64,000 nt of DNA from Streptomyces nitrosporeus. Its GTDB lineage: Bacteria; Actinomycetota; Actinomycetes; Streptomycetales; Streptomycetaceae. The stretch covers positions 1,302,001-1,366,000 of the forward strand of contig NZ_CP023702.1 in NCBI RefSeq assembly GCF_008704555.1, given 5' to 3'. A program made the translations under genes and the position numbers. Shown one piece after another: positions 35,031 through 43,948 of the stretch (its first letter is position 1; every line of letters begins with the position of its first letter). The notes beneath the pieces are model-generated. The model did not search any database. It was given only the letters and a program-made list of their open reading frames with translations, and had not been told where the DNA came from.

Positions 35031-35951
35031 GTGGCGCACAACAACCGAATTCGCCAGATCGGCACCACCACCGTGGGGCCGGGCGCTCCCACCTATGTGA
35101 TCGGTGAGATCGGTATCAACCACAACGGTGAACTCGACAACGCCCTCGCGCTGATCGACGCCGCCGCGGACGCCGGCTGCGACGCCGTGAAGTTCCAGAA
35201 GCGCACCCCGGAGATCTGCACCCCGCGCGACCAGTGGGACATCGAGCGCGACACCCCCTGGGGCCGGATGACGTACATCGACTACCGCCACCGCGTGGAG
35301 TTCGGCGAGGCCGAGTACACCGCCATCGCCGAGCACTGCGCCGAGCGCGGCATCGCCTGGTTCGCCTCCCCGTGGGACACCGAGGCCGTCGTCTTCCTGG
35401 AGAAGTTCGACGTCCCCGTCCACAAGGTGGCCTCCGCCTCCCTCACCGACGACGAGCTGCTGCGCGCGCTGCGCGCCACCGGCAAGCCCGTCATCCTCTC
35501 CACCGGCATGTCGACGCCCCGTCAGATCCGGCACGCCGTCGAGGTCCTCGGCAGCCAGAACACCATCCTGCTGCACGCCACGAGCACCTACCCGGCAGCG
35601 ACCAACGAGCTGAACCTCCGGGTCATCAACACCCTCCAGGAGGAGTACCCGAACATACCGATCGGGTACTCGGGCCACGAGATCGGTCTGCAGACGACCC
35701 TGGCCGCCGTGGCGATCGGAGCGTGCGTCGTCGAGCGCCACATCACCCTCGACCGCGCCATGTGGGGCTCCGACCAGGCCGCCTCCGTCGAGCCGCAGGG
35801 CCTCACGCGCCTGGTCCGCGACATCCGCACCATCGACGAGGCCAAGGGCGACGGCGTCAAGAAGGTCTACGAGTCGGAGCTCGGCCCGATGAAGAAGCTG
35901 CGCCGCGTCCCGGGCAGCCTGGCCGAAGAGACCCTGCAGATCACGGCATGA
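35031..35951 (+). CDS. neuB: NeuB-type nonulosonic acid synthase lacking the SAF domain
   Basis: 306 residues. NeuB family enzymes condense phosphoenolpyruvate with a mannose-type sugar. The TIM barrel is complete: GEIGINHNGE, AVKFQKRTPE, FASPWD, KVASASL, STGMS, GYSGHE and ERHITLD. Typical NeuB proteins are about 340-350 residues with a C-terminal SAF (antifreeze-like) domain that completes the neighbouring active site; here the chain ends soon after the barrel (KKLRRVPGSLAEETLQITA). GTG 35031 lies 3 bases after the previous stop, and the end overlaps the next gene (ATGA). With the phosphatase fusion upstream, mannose-6-phosphate to Kdn-9-phosphate is the likeliest reaction (inference). Confidence 0.9.
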   Translation: MAHNNRIRQIGTTTVGPGAPTYVIGEIGINHNGELDNALALIDAAADAGCDAVKFQKRTPEICTPRDQWDIERDTPWGRMTYIDYRHRVEFGEAEYTAIAEHCAERGIAWFASPWDTEAVVFLEKFDVPVHKVASASLTDDELLRALRATGKPVILSTGMSTPRQIRHAVEVLGSQNTILLHATSTYPAATNELNLRVINTLQEEYPNIPIGYSGHEIGLQTTLAAVAIGACVVERHITLDRAMWGSDQAASVEPQGLTRLVRDIRTIDEAKGDGVKKVYESELGPMKKLRRVPGSLAEETLQITA

Positions 35952-37006
35952 GTGAGACCCTCGCCCTGGTGGAAAGCCCGGCCCAGCTGCTGAACGTCCT
36001 GGAGTGGGCCCACACCCACCGGGGCGAGGCCCCCTCTCTCTCCATCGCCGTCCTCATGCCCCTGGACGACCATTCGCGTTTCCAGGTGCGCCGGCTCTGC
36101 GACTACGCGACGCGGGCCGGGCTGGAGTGGCAGTGCTACGAGATCCGCTCCGGGCTGCTGGAACGGTTCCGGCAGATCGCACGGCTGCGCAGGCGCATGG
36201 CCGCGGCGCACCGGCTGCTGATCGGCGACCTCTTCTCCGGCATGATCCAGACCCTGCTGCCGGTCTCCCGCGCGCGCGAGGTCGTCATCGTGGACGACGG
36301 AACGGCCACCACCGAACTGGCCAGCCTGCTGGCGTACGGCCGCACCCTGTCGCGGTGGCACAAGCAGACCGAACGGCGCTCCTCCCGGAAGGACTCGGTG
36401 AACCGCTGGCTGAACCGCGGTTCCCTGGAGCGGTTCACCTTCTTCACCTGCCTGCCCATCGTCCCGCCGGCGAGGACGGAGATCGAGTACAACGACTACA
36501 CGTGGATCCGCTCGACCTTCGGCCCGGTGAGGGTCCTGGGAGGCGCCGACCTGGCCGGGACGTCGCTGGTGGAGACCGAGGTGATCGACCAGGACCACTA
36601 CCTGGAGGCGCTGACCCACATCGCGGAGGAACACCGTGTGTGGCGATATCTCGCGCACCGTCGCGAGAGTCCCGAGAAACTCCACCGGATCGCCGAGGCG
36701 ACCGGTATGGAAATCGTCCATCCCGCCTTGCCCTTGGAGCTTTCGGTCAGACTCGAACCGATCGGGCGGAAGATCCTGACTTTCCCTTCGACCATCGCCT
36801 ACACATTGCCGATAGTCCTGCGGCGGACGCCTGTCCAGGTGGAGCTGTGCGATATCGACGAGTCCTGGATCACACCCAGGACTTCGGACCGCTCGATAGA
36901 ATTCCTCAAGCGTGTCTCGGTGCTGGCCGTCGACCGGCACGCCTTGACCCGCATTCCTCCTCCGCGCACCGGGAATGGCGGGTTCCGTACTCCCGGGAGC
37001 CACTGA
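35948..37006 (+). CDS. Sialyltransferase-like (polysialyltransferase / GT52-type) protein
   Basis: 352 residues. The chain opens with TLALVESPAQLLNVLEWA, typical of the sialyltransferase-like group, has the acidic-Gly motif VDDGTA (115-120), then YLAHRRESPEKL (about 236-245, in the position of the HP motif) and TFPSTIAYTLP (about 278-288, the S motif). It would transfer CMP-activated nonulosonate to the growing polymer. It is the last gene of the rightward unit and overlaps neuB by 4 bases, so donor synthesis and transfer are coupled. No signal or membrane segment: it acts in the cytoplasm. Confidence 0.8.
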   Translation: MSETLALVESPAQLLNVLEWAHTHRGEAPSLSIAVLMPLDDHSRFQVRRLCDYATRAGLEWQCYEIRSGLLERFRQIARLRRRMAAAHRLLIGDLFSGMIQTLLPVSRAREVVIVDDGTATTELASLLAYGRTLSRWHKQTERRSSRKDSVNRWLNRGSLERFTFFTCLPIVPPARTEIEYNDYTWIRSTFGPVRVLGGADLAGTSLVETEVIDQDHYLEALTHIAEEHRVWRYLAHRRESPEKLHRIAEATGMEIVHPALPLELSVRLEPIGRKILTFPSTIAYTLPIVLRRTPVQVELCDIDESWITPRTSDRSIEFLKRVSVLAVDRHALTRIPPPRTGNGGFRTPGSH

Positions 37007-37015
37007 GGACAGCGT

Positions 37016-38137
37016 TCAGAAGCGCATCCACTTTCCGAGCGAAAGTCCTCGGTTGTCTTTTTGCCGGGTGACGAGGAGTTCGCCGCTCCGGCTGATCGCG
37101 GCGATGACGATGCGGCCCTGCGCGTCGGTGGCCAGGGCGGGTGAGCCGAGGCAGTCCTCGCCCGTCTCCGTCCACCACAGGCCCGCGGCCTCATTCTCGG
37201 TCGGATAGGCCGCCAGCGCGGTGCCGCCCGTGAGGCTCCGGTAGGCGAGCACGGTGCAGTCGTAACCGTCGATGACCGCCCGGGTGGCCGCCAGGGCGTC
37301 ACTGGCGGGGCCGCCGCCGAGTGACATCAGCCCGGCGCCTTCCCGGTATGCCTGGACACCGGTGCCGTCGGCCGCGTGCCAGAGGTACGTCACCCGGCCG
37401 GGCGCCGTCTCGATCGCGCAGCAGGACCCCTGCTGCGCGAGGACCGGCAGATCACCGGCGTGCTCGACCGGGCCGCCCGCCTTGGACTGGGCCCACAGGC
37501 TCAGCCGTTTCTCGGCCGGGGCCACGAGGGAGACGAGCCCGTCCCGGGTGGCGAACGCGAGCAGGCCGTCCAGGACCCCGCTGCCCTTCATGTCCGCCCA
37601 CTTGGTCCAGGAGCCTTCGGAACTCTGGCGGCGCCCGTGCACGCCCTTCCCGAAGTTCCGTACGAAGACGTGGAGTCCGCCGTCCTTGTCCACGGCCGCG
37701 GTCGGCGTGCCGACCTGCCGGCTCATGTCCTCGTTCTTGTAGAGGTTGCCGAGCGACCTCCAGGAACCGATCGGCCTGCCGGTCTGGTACTGGGCGGCGT
37801 GCACGAAGGAGACCGCGGCCCCCTCTTCCCGCGTGCTGCTGCGGCGGCCCACCACATGGACGTATCCGTCCGCCCCCTGGGCGAACACCACGTCCGTCAG
37901 GTCCGGTACGGGAAAGAAATCAGGATGGAACCATTCCGCTTTGTCCGTCCCCTGCTCCGTCCAGCGCACGATCCCGCCGGACACGGAGGCGAAGGCACTC
38001 AACCGGCCGTCCTTACCGAGGAAAAGCCAGGAACTCGAAGCCGCGTCCTTTACCACGGGCCGTACGCTCGGCGTGGGCCTCTCCCGGCCCGGCCGCTGCG
38101 CCGGCCTCGGAGATCTACGCGCAGATCGCGTTGCCAT
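37016..38137 (-). CDS. Repeat-rich beta-propeller-like protein, function unknown
   Basis: 373 residues from ATG 38137 (a GTG at 38278 would add 47 residues). After a basic, Pro-rich start the chain is a run of similar units of about 45-55 residues: a Trp/Phe-rich strand, a DG turn and a VSLV/VFVR strand (for example AAVDKDGGLHVFVRNFGKG, LAFATRDGLVSLVAPAEK, ALATDAQGRIVIAAISRSGEL). This matches PLL-type lectin or WD-like propellers. No clear signal peptide. It converges on the sialyltransferase-like gene with 9 bases between the stops. A sugar-binding role would fit the context but is not shown. Confidence 0.6.
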   Translation of the reverse strand: MATRSARRSPRPAQRPGRERPTPSVRPVVKDAASSSWLFLGKDGRLSAFASVSGGIVRWTEQGTDKAEWFHPDFFPVPDLTDVVFAQGADGYVHVVGRRSSTREEGAAVSFVHAAQYQTGRPIGSWRSLGNLYKNEDMSRQVGTPTAAVDKDGGLHVFVRNFGKGVHGRRQSSEGSWTKWADMKGSGVLDGLLAFATRDGLVSLVAPAEKRLSLWAQSKAGGPVEHAGDLPVLAQQGSCCAIETAPGRVTYLWHAADGTGVQAYREGAGLMSLGGGPASDALAATRAVIDGYDCTVLAYRSLTGGTALAAYPTENEAAGLWWTETGEDCLGSPALATDAQGRIVIAAISRSGELLVTRQKDNRGLSLGKWMRF

Positions 38138-38318
38138 GAATCGACCGCAGCCCTTCTCGATGTGCTTCACACACGCCTTCTCGGCCCAGGGCCGGGCCTC
38201 GGCGAAGCGTTGATTCCACCCCCGCCCCGGATCGCGCTCTACCGGTCCGTGAAGTTCCGGGGCGCGTCCGGGAAGCACAGGAACGGGAACGAGGATACCC
38301 GCCGCACTGCCAAGTCGA

Positions 38319-38334
38319 AACTATGTCTATAGTT
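38319..38334. promoter_or_regulatory. AT-rich inverted repeat upstream of the LCP gene
   Basis: AACTAT (38319-38324) and ATAGTT (38329-38334) form a perfect inverted repeat with a 4-base spacer; TATAGT (38328-38333) within it is a good -10 element for the rightward LCP gene. It sits between two divergent genes and is AT-rich against its background. Confidence 0.45.
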
Positions 38335-38422
38335 CGCGTGAGTTTACTTACAGAGATGGATGGGCCGGTACCCCTGCGCCCGTACCCCGGCACGTTGGCC
38401 GTTTCGGCGAAGGGTCCAAGAC

Positions 38423-39514
38423 ATGGCATCGCATCGTTCAAACCCCGACACCGCTCAGGGTGTTCCTCGTTCCGGCCGGAGAGCCACCCCCCGCAAACGC
38501 CGCCGCGGGCTCAAGATCACGCTCGGGGTGCTGGTGGTGCTGGTGCTCGCCGGGGGCGGTACGGCGTACTGGATGTACCAGGACCTCGACGGCAACATCA
38601 AGGCCGTCGACATCGACGAGGCGCTCGGCGAGGACCGTCCCGAGAAGCTCCCCACCACCGGCCAGAACCTGCTCGTCCTGGGCTCCGACTCGCGCGCCGG
38701 CGCGGAGAACAAGGAGCTGGGCGGGGGCGGCGGTGTCAGCGGGTCCCGGTCCGACACCGCGCTGGTGGTGCACATACCCGAGGGCCGGAAGCAGGCCGTC
38801 GCGGTCTCGATCCCGCGCGACACGCTGGTGACCCGCCCGGAGTGCGTCAAGGCCGACGGGACGACGGTCCCGACGGCGGAGCGCAAGATGTTCAACTCCG
38901 TGTACTCCGAGGTCGGTCCGGCCTGTGTGGTCAAGACCGTGGAGAAGATGTCCGGGGTCCGCATCGACCACTACATGGAGATCGACTTCGCCGGTTTCAA
39001 GGATCTGGTGGACGCCATCGGCGGGGTCACCGTCGAGGTCGAGGAGCCGATCAGGGACAAGGCCTCCGGACTCGACCTGGCCGCCGGTGAGCACAAGCTG
39101 AACGGCACCGAGTCCCTGGCCTTCGTCCGTACCCGGCACGGCATAGGGGACGGCAGCGATCTGGGCCGCATCGGGTTGCAGCAGCAGTTCCTGCTGGCCC
39201 TGCTCACCGAGATCAAGTCGCAGGACCTGCTGGGCAGTCCGGCCAAGACGTACAAGATCGCGAACTCCGCCACCAAGTCGCTCACCACCGACGAGGGGCT
39301 CGCCTCGCTGACCTCGCTCAGCAAGTTCGCCCAGTCCATGAACGGTGTCGATCCCTCCACCATGGAGACGGTCATGCTGCCGGTCGCCTACGACACGATC
39401 GACAGGAACCGCGTGGTGGCCGCCGAGCCGCAGGCCGGTGACCTGTGGAAGGCGATCCGCGAGGACACCGCGGTCCCGGAATCGGCGAAGAAGTCGCCCG
39501 CCACCGGGGGCTGA
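38423..39514 (+). CDS. LytR-CpsA-Psr (LCP) family glycopolymer ligase
   Basis: 363 residues from ATG 38423. A basic cytoplasmic tail and one membrane segment (about 31-55) anchor an extracellular LCP domain (about 85-300): LLVLGSDSRAG, VVHIPEGRKQAVAVSIPRDT with the catalytic Arg-Asp, DHYMEIDFAGFKDLVDAIGGV and SLAFVRTRHG. LCP enzymes move glycopolymers such as teichoic acids, capsule or arabinogalactan from undecaprenyl phosphate to peptidoglycan. Its place at the end of the nonulosonate block makes it the natural candidate for attaching that polymer. Confidence 0.92.
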   Translation: MASHRSNPDTAQGVPRSGRRATPRKRRRGLKITLGVLVVLVLAGGGTAYWMYQDLDGNIKAVDIDEALGEDRPEKLPTTGQNLLVLGSDSRAGAENKELGGGGGVSGSRSDTALVVHIPEGRKQAVAVSIPRDTLVTRPECVKADGTTVPTAERKMFNSVYSEVGPACVVKTVEKMSGVRIDHYMEIDFAGFKDLVDAIGGVTVEVEEPIRDKASGLDLAAGEHKLNGTESLAFVRTRHGIGDGSDLGRIGLQQQFLLALLTEIKSQDLLGSPAKTYKIANSATKSLTTDEGLASLTSLSKFAQSMNGVDPSTMETVMLPVAYDTIDRNRVVAAEPQAGDLWKAIREDTAVPESAKKSPATGG

Positions 39515-39534
39515 GTGTGTGTCACCCTTCGGGG

Positions 39535-39978
39535 GTGACCGACCGACAGCCTCCGGAGCCCAAAGACCCCCTGACCGCCGAGCAGCCCCTGGTCGTGGTC
39601 GACGCGGCGAACGTCGTCGGGTCGGTGCCGGACGGCTGGTGGCGGGACCGGCGGGGTGCGGCCGAGCGGCTGCGGGACTCGCTCGTCCCGTACGCCGCCG
39701 CCGGGCTGCCCGGGTTCCCCGGGCCGCTGGAGATGGTGCTGGTCGTGGAGGGCGCGGCCCGGGGTGTGGAGTCCGTACCGGGTGTACGGGTGGAGAGCGC
39801 CCCGGGCGAGGGCGACGACCGGATCGTCGAGCTGGTCTCCGGCCGGGGGTCCGGTGCGGCGGCCGGGCGGCCGGACCGCCCCTGTCTGGTGGTCACCGCA
39901 GACCGGGGGCTGCGGCGGCGCGTGGAGGCGTACGGCGCCCGGTGCGCCGGCCCGCGTACGGTCCGCCCCCGGGGCTGA
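39535..39978 (+). CDS. NYN-domain-like protein
   Basis: 147 residues from GTG 39535. The chain has VVVDAANVVGSVPDGWWRDR with the first acidic residue of PIN/NYN nucleases, EGDDRIVELV and CLVVTADRGLRRRVEAYGA with further acidic positions, the pattern of NYN/YacP-like RNases. The family is short and soluble. Nuclease activity is inferred only from the fold. It begins 20 bases after the LCP stop without a clear Shine-Dalgarno. Confidence 0.7.
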   Translation: MTDRQPPEPKDPLTAEQPLVVVDAANVVGSVPDGWWRDRRGAAERLRDSLVPYAAAGLPGFPGPLEMVLVVEGAARGVESVPGVRVESAPGEGDDRIVELVSGRGSGAAAGRPDRPCLVVTADRGLRRRVEAYGARCAGPRTVRPRG

Positions 39979-40059
39979 GCGGTCCCCGAGGCCGGACCCC
40001 GGCCCGCTGCCGGCCCCGTCTGCCGCCCGCCCGGCCCGCTGCCGGTGGTGCTCCGCCCG

Positions 40060-41553
40060 TCAGCGTTCCGCCCGGTCCGCCTCCGCGGCCTTCGCCATCG
40101 TGCTGTTCCGGCGTCCGTACACGAAGTAGATGACCACTCCGAGCACCATCCAGATCCCGAACCGGAGCCAGGTCTCCGCGGGCAGGTTCAGCATGAGCCA
40201 GACCGAGGCCGCCACCGAGAGGACCGGGATCAGCGGTACCCAGGGGGTGCGGAAGGCCCGGTGCAGGTCCGGGCGGGTGCGGCGCAGCACGATGACGCCG
40301 AGGGCGACGACCACGAACGCGAAGAGCGTGCCGATGTTCACCAGGGTGGCGAGTTCGTTGATGCTGGTGAGACCGGCGACGACCGCGATGATCACACCGA
40401 GCAGGACGGTGGGGCGGTAGGGGGTGCCGAAGCGCGGGTGGGTCTTGGAGAAGAAGCGCGGGAGCAGCCCGTCACGGCTCATCGCGAAGAACACCCGGGT
40501 CTGGCCGAGGAGCAGGATCAGGCAGACGGTGGTGAGGCCGACGGCGGCGCCGAAGCTGATGACACCGGCGTAGAAGGGGTGTCCGGCGGCCTTGAAGGCG
40601 TCGGCGAGCGGGGCGCTGACGGAGAGTTCGGAGTAGTGCTGCATTCCGGTCACCACGATGGACACGGCGACGTAGAGCAGGGTGCAGATGAGGAGTGAGG
40701 CGAGGATGCCGCGCGGCATGTCGCGCTGAGGGAGTTTCGTCTCCTCGGCGGCCGTGGCCACGACGTCGAAGCCGATGAAGGCGAAGAAGACGATGGAGGC
40801 GGCGGTGAAGATGCCCATGACCCCGAAGTTGGTCGGTTCGTAGCCGAAGATCAGCTGGACCAGCGGGGCGTCGAGGCCCGATCCCGAGGGCTGCGGTTCG
40901 GCGTCGGGGACGAAGGGCTTGTAGTTGGCGGCCTCGATGAAGAACAGCCCGGCGATGATCACGATCAGCACGACGGCGATCTTGACGGCCACCACGACCG
41001 TGGTGACCCGGGCGGAGAGCTTCATCCCGAGCACCAGGATGACGGTCAGGACGAGGACGAGGGCGAACGCCAGGATGTCGAAGCCGAATCCGTCGGCCAC
41101 GTCGGGGCCGGAGAGCGCTTCGGGCATCGTCCAGCCGATGTTGTCCATCAGCGACCGCACGTACCCGGACCAGCCGACCGCCACCACCGCCGTGCCCAGC
41201 GCGAATTCGAGCACCAGGTCCCAGCCGATGATCCAGGCGACGAGTTCGCCCAGCGAGGCGTAGGAGAAGGTGTACGCCGACCCGGCGACCGGCACCGTCG
41301 AGGCGAACTCGGCGTAGCACAGGGCCGCGAGCGCGCAGACGATACCGGCGGCGACGAAGGCGAGGGCGGTGGCGGGGCCCGCCGTCTCCTTGGCGACCTT
41401 GCCCGTGAGGACGAAGATGCCGGTGCCGATGATGACACCCACCCCGAAGACGGTGAGGTCGAGGGCGGAGAGGGATTTCCTGAGGGCGTGCTCCGGTTCC
41501 TCCGTGTCCCTGATCGACTGTTCGACCGATTTCGTTCTGAACAGTGTGCTCAT
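40060..41553 (-). CDS. APC-family amino acid permease
   Basis: 497 residues with about 12 to 14 membrane segments. The first segment has the substrate-binding GVGVIIGTGIFVLTG motif, and GFDVVATAAEETK in segment 6 is the cationic-amino-acid-transporter-type signature. It imports amino acids with protons; the substrate is not fixed by sequence. ATG 41553 follows GGAGG at 8 bases. It is read leftward and follows dxs after a terminator, so it has its own promoter in 41554-41700. Confidence 0.9.
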   Translation of the reverse strand: MSTLFRTKSVEQSIRDTEEPEHALRKSLSALDLTVFGVGVIIGTGIFVLTGKVAKETAGPATALAFVAAGIVCALAALCYAEFASTVPVAGSAYTFSYASLGELVAWIIGWDLVLEFALGTAVVAVGWSGYVRSLMDNIGWTMPEALSGPDVADGFGFDILAFALVLVLTVILVLGMKLSARVTTVVVAVKIAVVLIVIIAGLFFIEAANYKPFVPDAEPQPSGSGLDAPLVQLIFGYEPTNFGVMGIFTAASIVFFAFIGFDVVATAAEETKLPQRDMPRGILASLLICTLLYVAVSIVVTGMQHYSELSVSAPLADAFKAAGHPFYAGVISFGAAVGLTTVCLILLLGQTRVFFAMSRDGLLPRFFSKTHPRFGTPYRPTVLLGVIIAVVAGLTSINELATLVNIGTLFAFVVVALGVIVLRRTRPDLHRAFRTPWVPLIPVLSVAASVWLMLNLPAETWLRFGIWMVLGVVIYFVYGRRNSTMAKAAEADRAER

Positions 41554-41767
41554 CGGCCAGCCTCCGTGGTGTCCGTCGGCGCGTCCTCGCGTTACCCGAA
41601 TCACGGTCATGATCGAGAGGGGGCGCGGCCGACGAGCGGCAGCGGGGGGCGACTCACCCGATGGGGCCCGGGAGAGGGAAGCCCGCTGGGCCGAACGGCG
41701 TACGGAGCGGTGTCCGCGCGCCCCTGAGCGGCCCGCGCGCCTCCGCACGGCGCGCGGCCGCCCTACG

Positions 41768-41805
41768 GCCGCGCCCCTCCGTCCGGGTGGGCGGAGGGGC
41801 GCGGC
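41768..41805 (-). terminator. Terminator after dxs
   Basis: Perfect 14-bp stem GCCGCGCCCCTCCG / CGGAGGGGCGCGGC (41768-41781 with 41792-41805), loop 10 nt, 55 bases beyond the dxs stop in the direction of transcription. The rest of the 306-base gap (41554-41859) is very GC-rich and shows no gene. Confidence 0.85.
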
Positions 41806-41859
41806 GGGACCGGGCGCGGCGGGGCCGGACCAGGCCGTACGGGGCTCAGGCGGGCCGGG

Positions 41860-43776
41860 TCAGTCGCGGACGGGAGCCACGGCGGCCCGGCTCTCGTAAC
41901 GGCCGTCCAGTTCGGCGACCAGACCGGTCACCTGGCGGGCGATGTCCGGGGCGGTCAGCCCGATCTCGGCCATGACCTCCTTGCGGGAGGCGTGGTCCAG
42001 GAAGACCGGCGGGATGCCGAAGTCACGCAGCGGTACGTCGACCCCGGCGTCCCGCAGCGCCTGGGAGACGGCGGAACCGACGCCGCCGGCACGGCTGTTG
42101 TCCTCGACGGTGACGACGACCCGGTGGCGCGCGGCGAGCGGGGCCAGGGCCTCGTCGACGGGCTTGACCCAGCGCGGGTCGACCACGGTGGTGGAGATGC
42201 CCTGGGCGTCCAGCAGTCCGGCGATCTCCAGGCACATCGGGGCGAGCGCCCCGACGGAGACCAGCAGGACGTCCGGCGCGTCGGTGCCGGCCTCACGCAG
42301 GACGTCCATGGAACCGGCCGTACCGACGGCCTTGACCGCCGGGCCGACCGCGCCCTTGGAGAAGCGGACCACGGTCGGGGCGTCGTCGACGGCGACGGCC
42401 TCGCGCAGCTGGGCGCGGACCTGGTCGGCGTCGCGCGGGGCGGCGATCCTGAGGCCGGGCACGCACTGGAGGATGGACATGTCCCACATGCCGTTGTGCG
42501 AGGCGCCGTCCGTGCCGGTGATCCCCGCGCGGTCCAGGACGAAGGTCACCCCGCACCTGTGCAGGGCGACGTCCATCAGGACCTGGTCGAAGGCCCGGTT
42601 GAGGAAGGTGGCGTAGACCGCGAAGACCGGGTGCAGTCCGCCCGTGGCGAGGCCGGCCGCGGAGACCGCGCCGTGCTGCTCGGCGATGCCGACGTCGTAG
42701 ATGCGGTCCGGGAACGCCTCCTCGAACTTGCCGAGGCCGACGGGCTGGAGCATCGCCGCGGTGATGGCGACGATGTCCTCGCGTTCGTGGCCCAGCTTGA
42801 CCATCTCCTCGCCGAAGACCGACGTCCAGTCCAGGCCGGAGGTGGAGATGGGCAGGCCGGTGTCGGGGTGGATCTTGCCGACGGCGTGGAAGCGGTCCGC
42901 CTCGTCCTGGAGGGCGGGGGTGTAGCCCCGGCCCTTCTCCGTGATGCAGTGGACGATGACGGGGCCGCCGAAGCGCTTGGCGCGCTGGAGCGCGGATTCC
43001 AGGGCCTCGATGTCGTGGCCGTCGATGGGGCCGACGTACTTCAGGCCCAGGTCCTCGAACATGCCCTGCGGGGCGATGAAGTCCTTGAGGCCCTTCTTCG
43101 CGCCGTGCAGGGTCTCGTAGAGCGGGCGGCCGACGACCGGCGTGCGCTCCAGGATGTCCTTGCCGCGCGCCAGGAAGCGTTCGTAGCCGTCCGTGGTGCG
43201 CAGCGTCGCGAGGTGGTTGGCGAGGCCGCCGATGGTCGGGGCGTAGGAGCGCTCGTTGTCGTTGACGACGATGACGAGGGGGCGGTCCTTGGCGGCGGCG
43301 ATGTTGTTCAGCGCCTCCCAGGCCATACCGCCGGTGAGGGCCCCGTCACCGATGACGGCGACGACGCGGTCGTCCTTCTTCAGTACCTCGTTGGCCTTGG
43401 CGAGGCCGTCGGCCCAGCCGAGCACCGTCGAGGCGTGCGAGTTCTCGATGACGTCGTGCTCGGACTCGGCGCGGGAGGGGTACCCGGAGAGGCCGCCCTT
43501 GCTCTTGAGCTTCGAGAAGTCCTGCCGGCCGGTGAGCAGCTTGTGCACGTAGCTCTGGTGGCCGGTGTCGAAGAGGACCTTGTCCCGGGGCGACTCGAAC
43601 ACCCGGTGCAGGGCGATGGTCAGCTCGACCACGCCCAGGTTCGGGCCGAGGTGGCCGCCGGTCTTGGACACCGCGTCGACGAGGAAGGTACGGATCTCCT
43701 CGGCGAGCTGCTCCAGCTGCTCGAGGCTGAGCCGGTCCAGGTCGCGCGGTCCCCCGATGCGGGTCAGCAGGTCCAC
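41860..43776 (-). CDS. dxs: 1-deoxy-D-xylulose-5-phosphate synthase
   Basis: 638 residues. It condenses pyruvate and glyceraldehyde 3-phosphate in a thiamine-diphosphate reaction, the first step of the MEP isoprenoid pathway. The ThDP motif is [39 protein letters not shown] and [15 protein letters not shown] are diagnostic. GTG 43776 follows AAGGAGG. In S. coelicolor there is a second dxs elsewhere, so this copy may be one of two. It lies downstream of xylFGH but is separated from it by a hairpin. Confidence 0.96.
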   Translation of the reverse strand: MDLLTRIGGPRDLDRLSLEQLEQLAEEIRTFLVDAVSKTGGHLGPNLGVVELTIALHRVFESPRDKVLFDTGHQSYVHKLLTGRQDFSKLKSKGGLSGYPSRAESEHDVIENSHASTVLGWADGLAKANEVLKKDDRVVAVIGDGALTGGMAWEALNNIAAAKDRPLVIVVNDNERSYAPTIGGLANHLATLRTTDGYERFLARGKDILERTPVVGRPLYETLHGAKKGLKDFIAPQGMFEDLGLKYVGPIDGHDIEALESALQRAKRFGGPVIVHCITEKGRGYTPALQDEADRFHAVGKIHPDTGLPISTSGLDWTSVFGEEMVKLGHEREDIVAITAAMLQPVGLGKFEEAFPDRIYDVGIAEQHGAVSAAGLATGGLHPVFAVYATFLNRAFDQVLMDVALHRCGVTFVLDRAGITGTDGASHNGMWDMSILQCVPGLRIAAPRDADQVRAQLREAVAVDDAPTVVRFSKGAVGPAVKAVGTAGSMDVLREAGTDAPDVLLVSVGALAPMCLEIAGLLDAQGISTTVVDPRWVKPVDEALAPLAARHRVVVTVEDNSRAGGVGSAVSQALRDAGVDVPLRDFGIPPVFLDHASRKEVMAEIGLTAPDIARQVTGLVAELDGRYESRAAVAPVRD

Positions 43777-43899
43777 CCGTGCCTCCTTGCGTTTGAGCTG
43801 GTCGAGCGTGCCGATCCGATGAGTCTAATGTTCCCCCGGGCCGCGCGGTCATCCGGCGGTCTTTTCCGCCGCCTCGCGCCGGGGGCCCGGGGCACGCGT

Positions 43900-43929
43900 G
43901 TGCCCGGCGCCGTGGAGGACGCCGGGCAC
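43900..43929 (-). terminator. Terminator after xylH
   Basis: Perfect 10-bp stem GTGCCCGGCG / CGCCGGGCAC (43900-43909 with 43920-43929), loop 10 nt, 20 bases beyond the xylH stop. Confidence 0.8.
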
Positions 43930-43948
43930 GTGGGAGCGGGTGCGGCCG

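Noticed and set aside
29392..39514. Genomic island on a mobile element
   Set aside because: No integrase, tRNA attachment site, insertion sequence or flanking direct repeat was seen; codon use is normal apart from the central control region.
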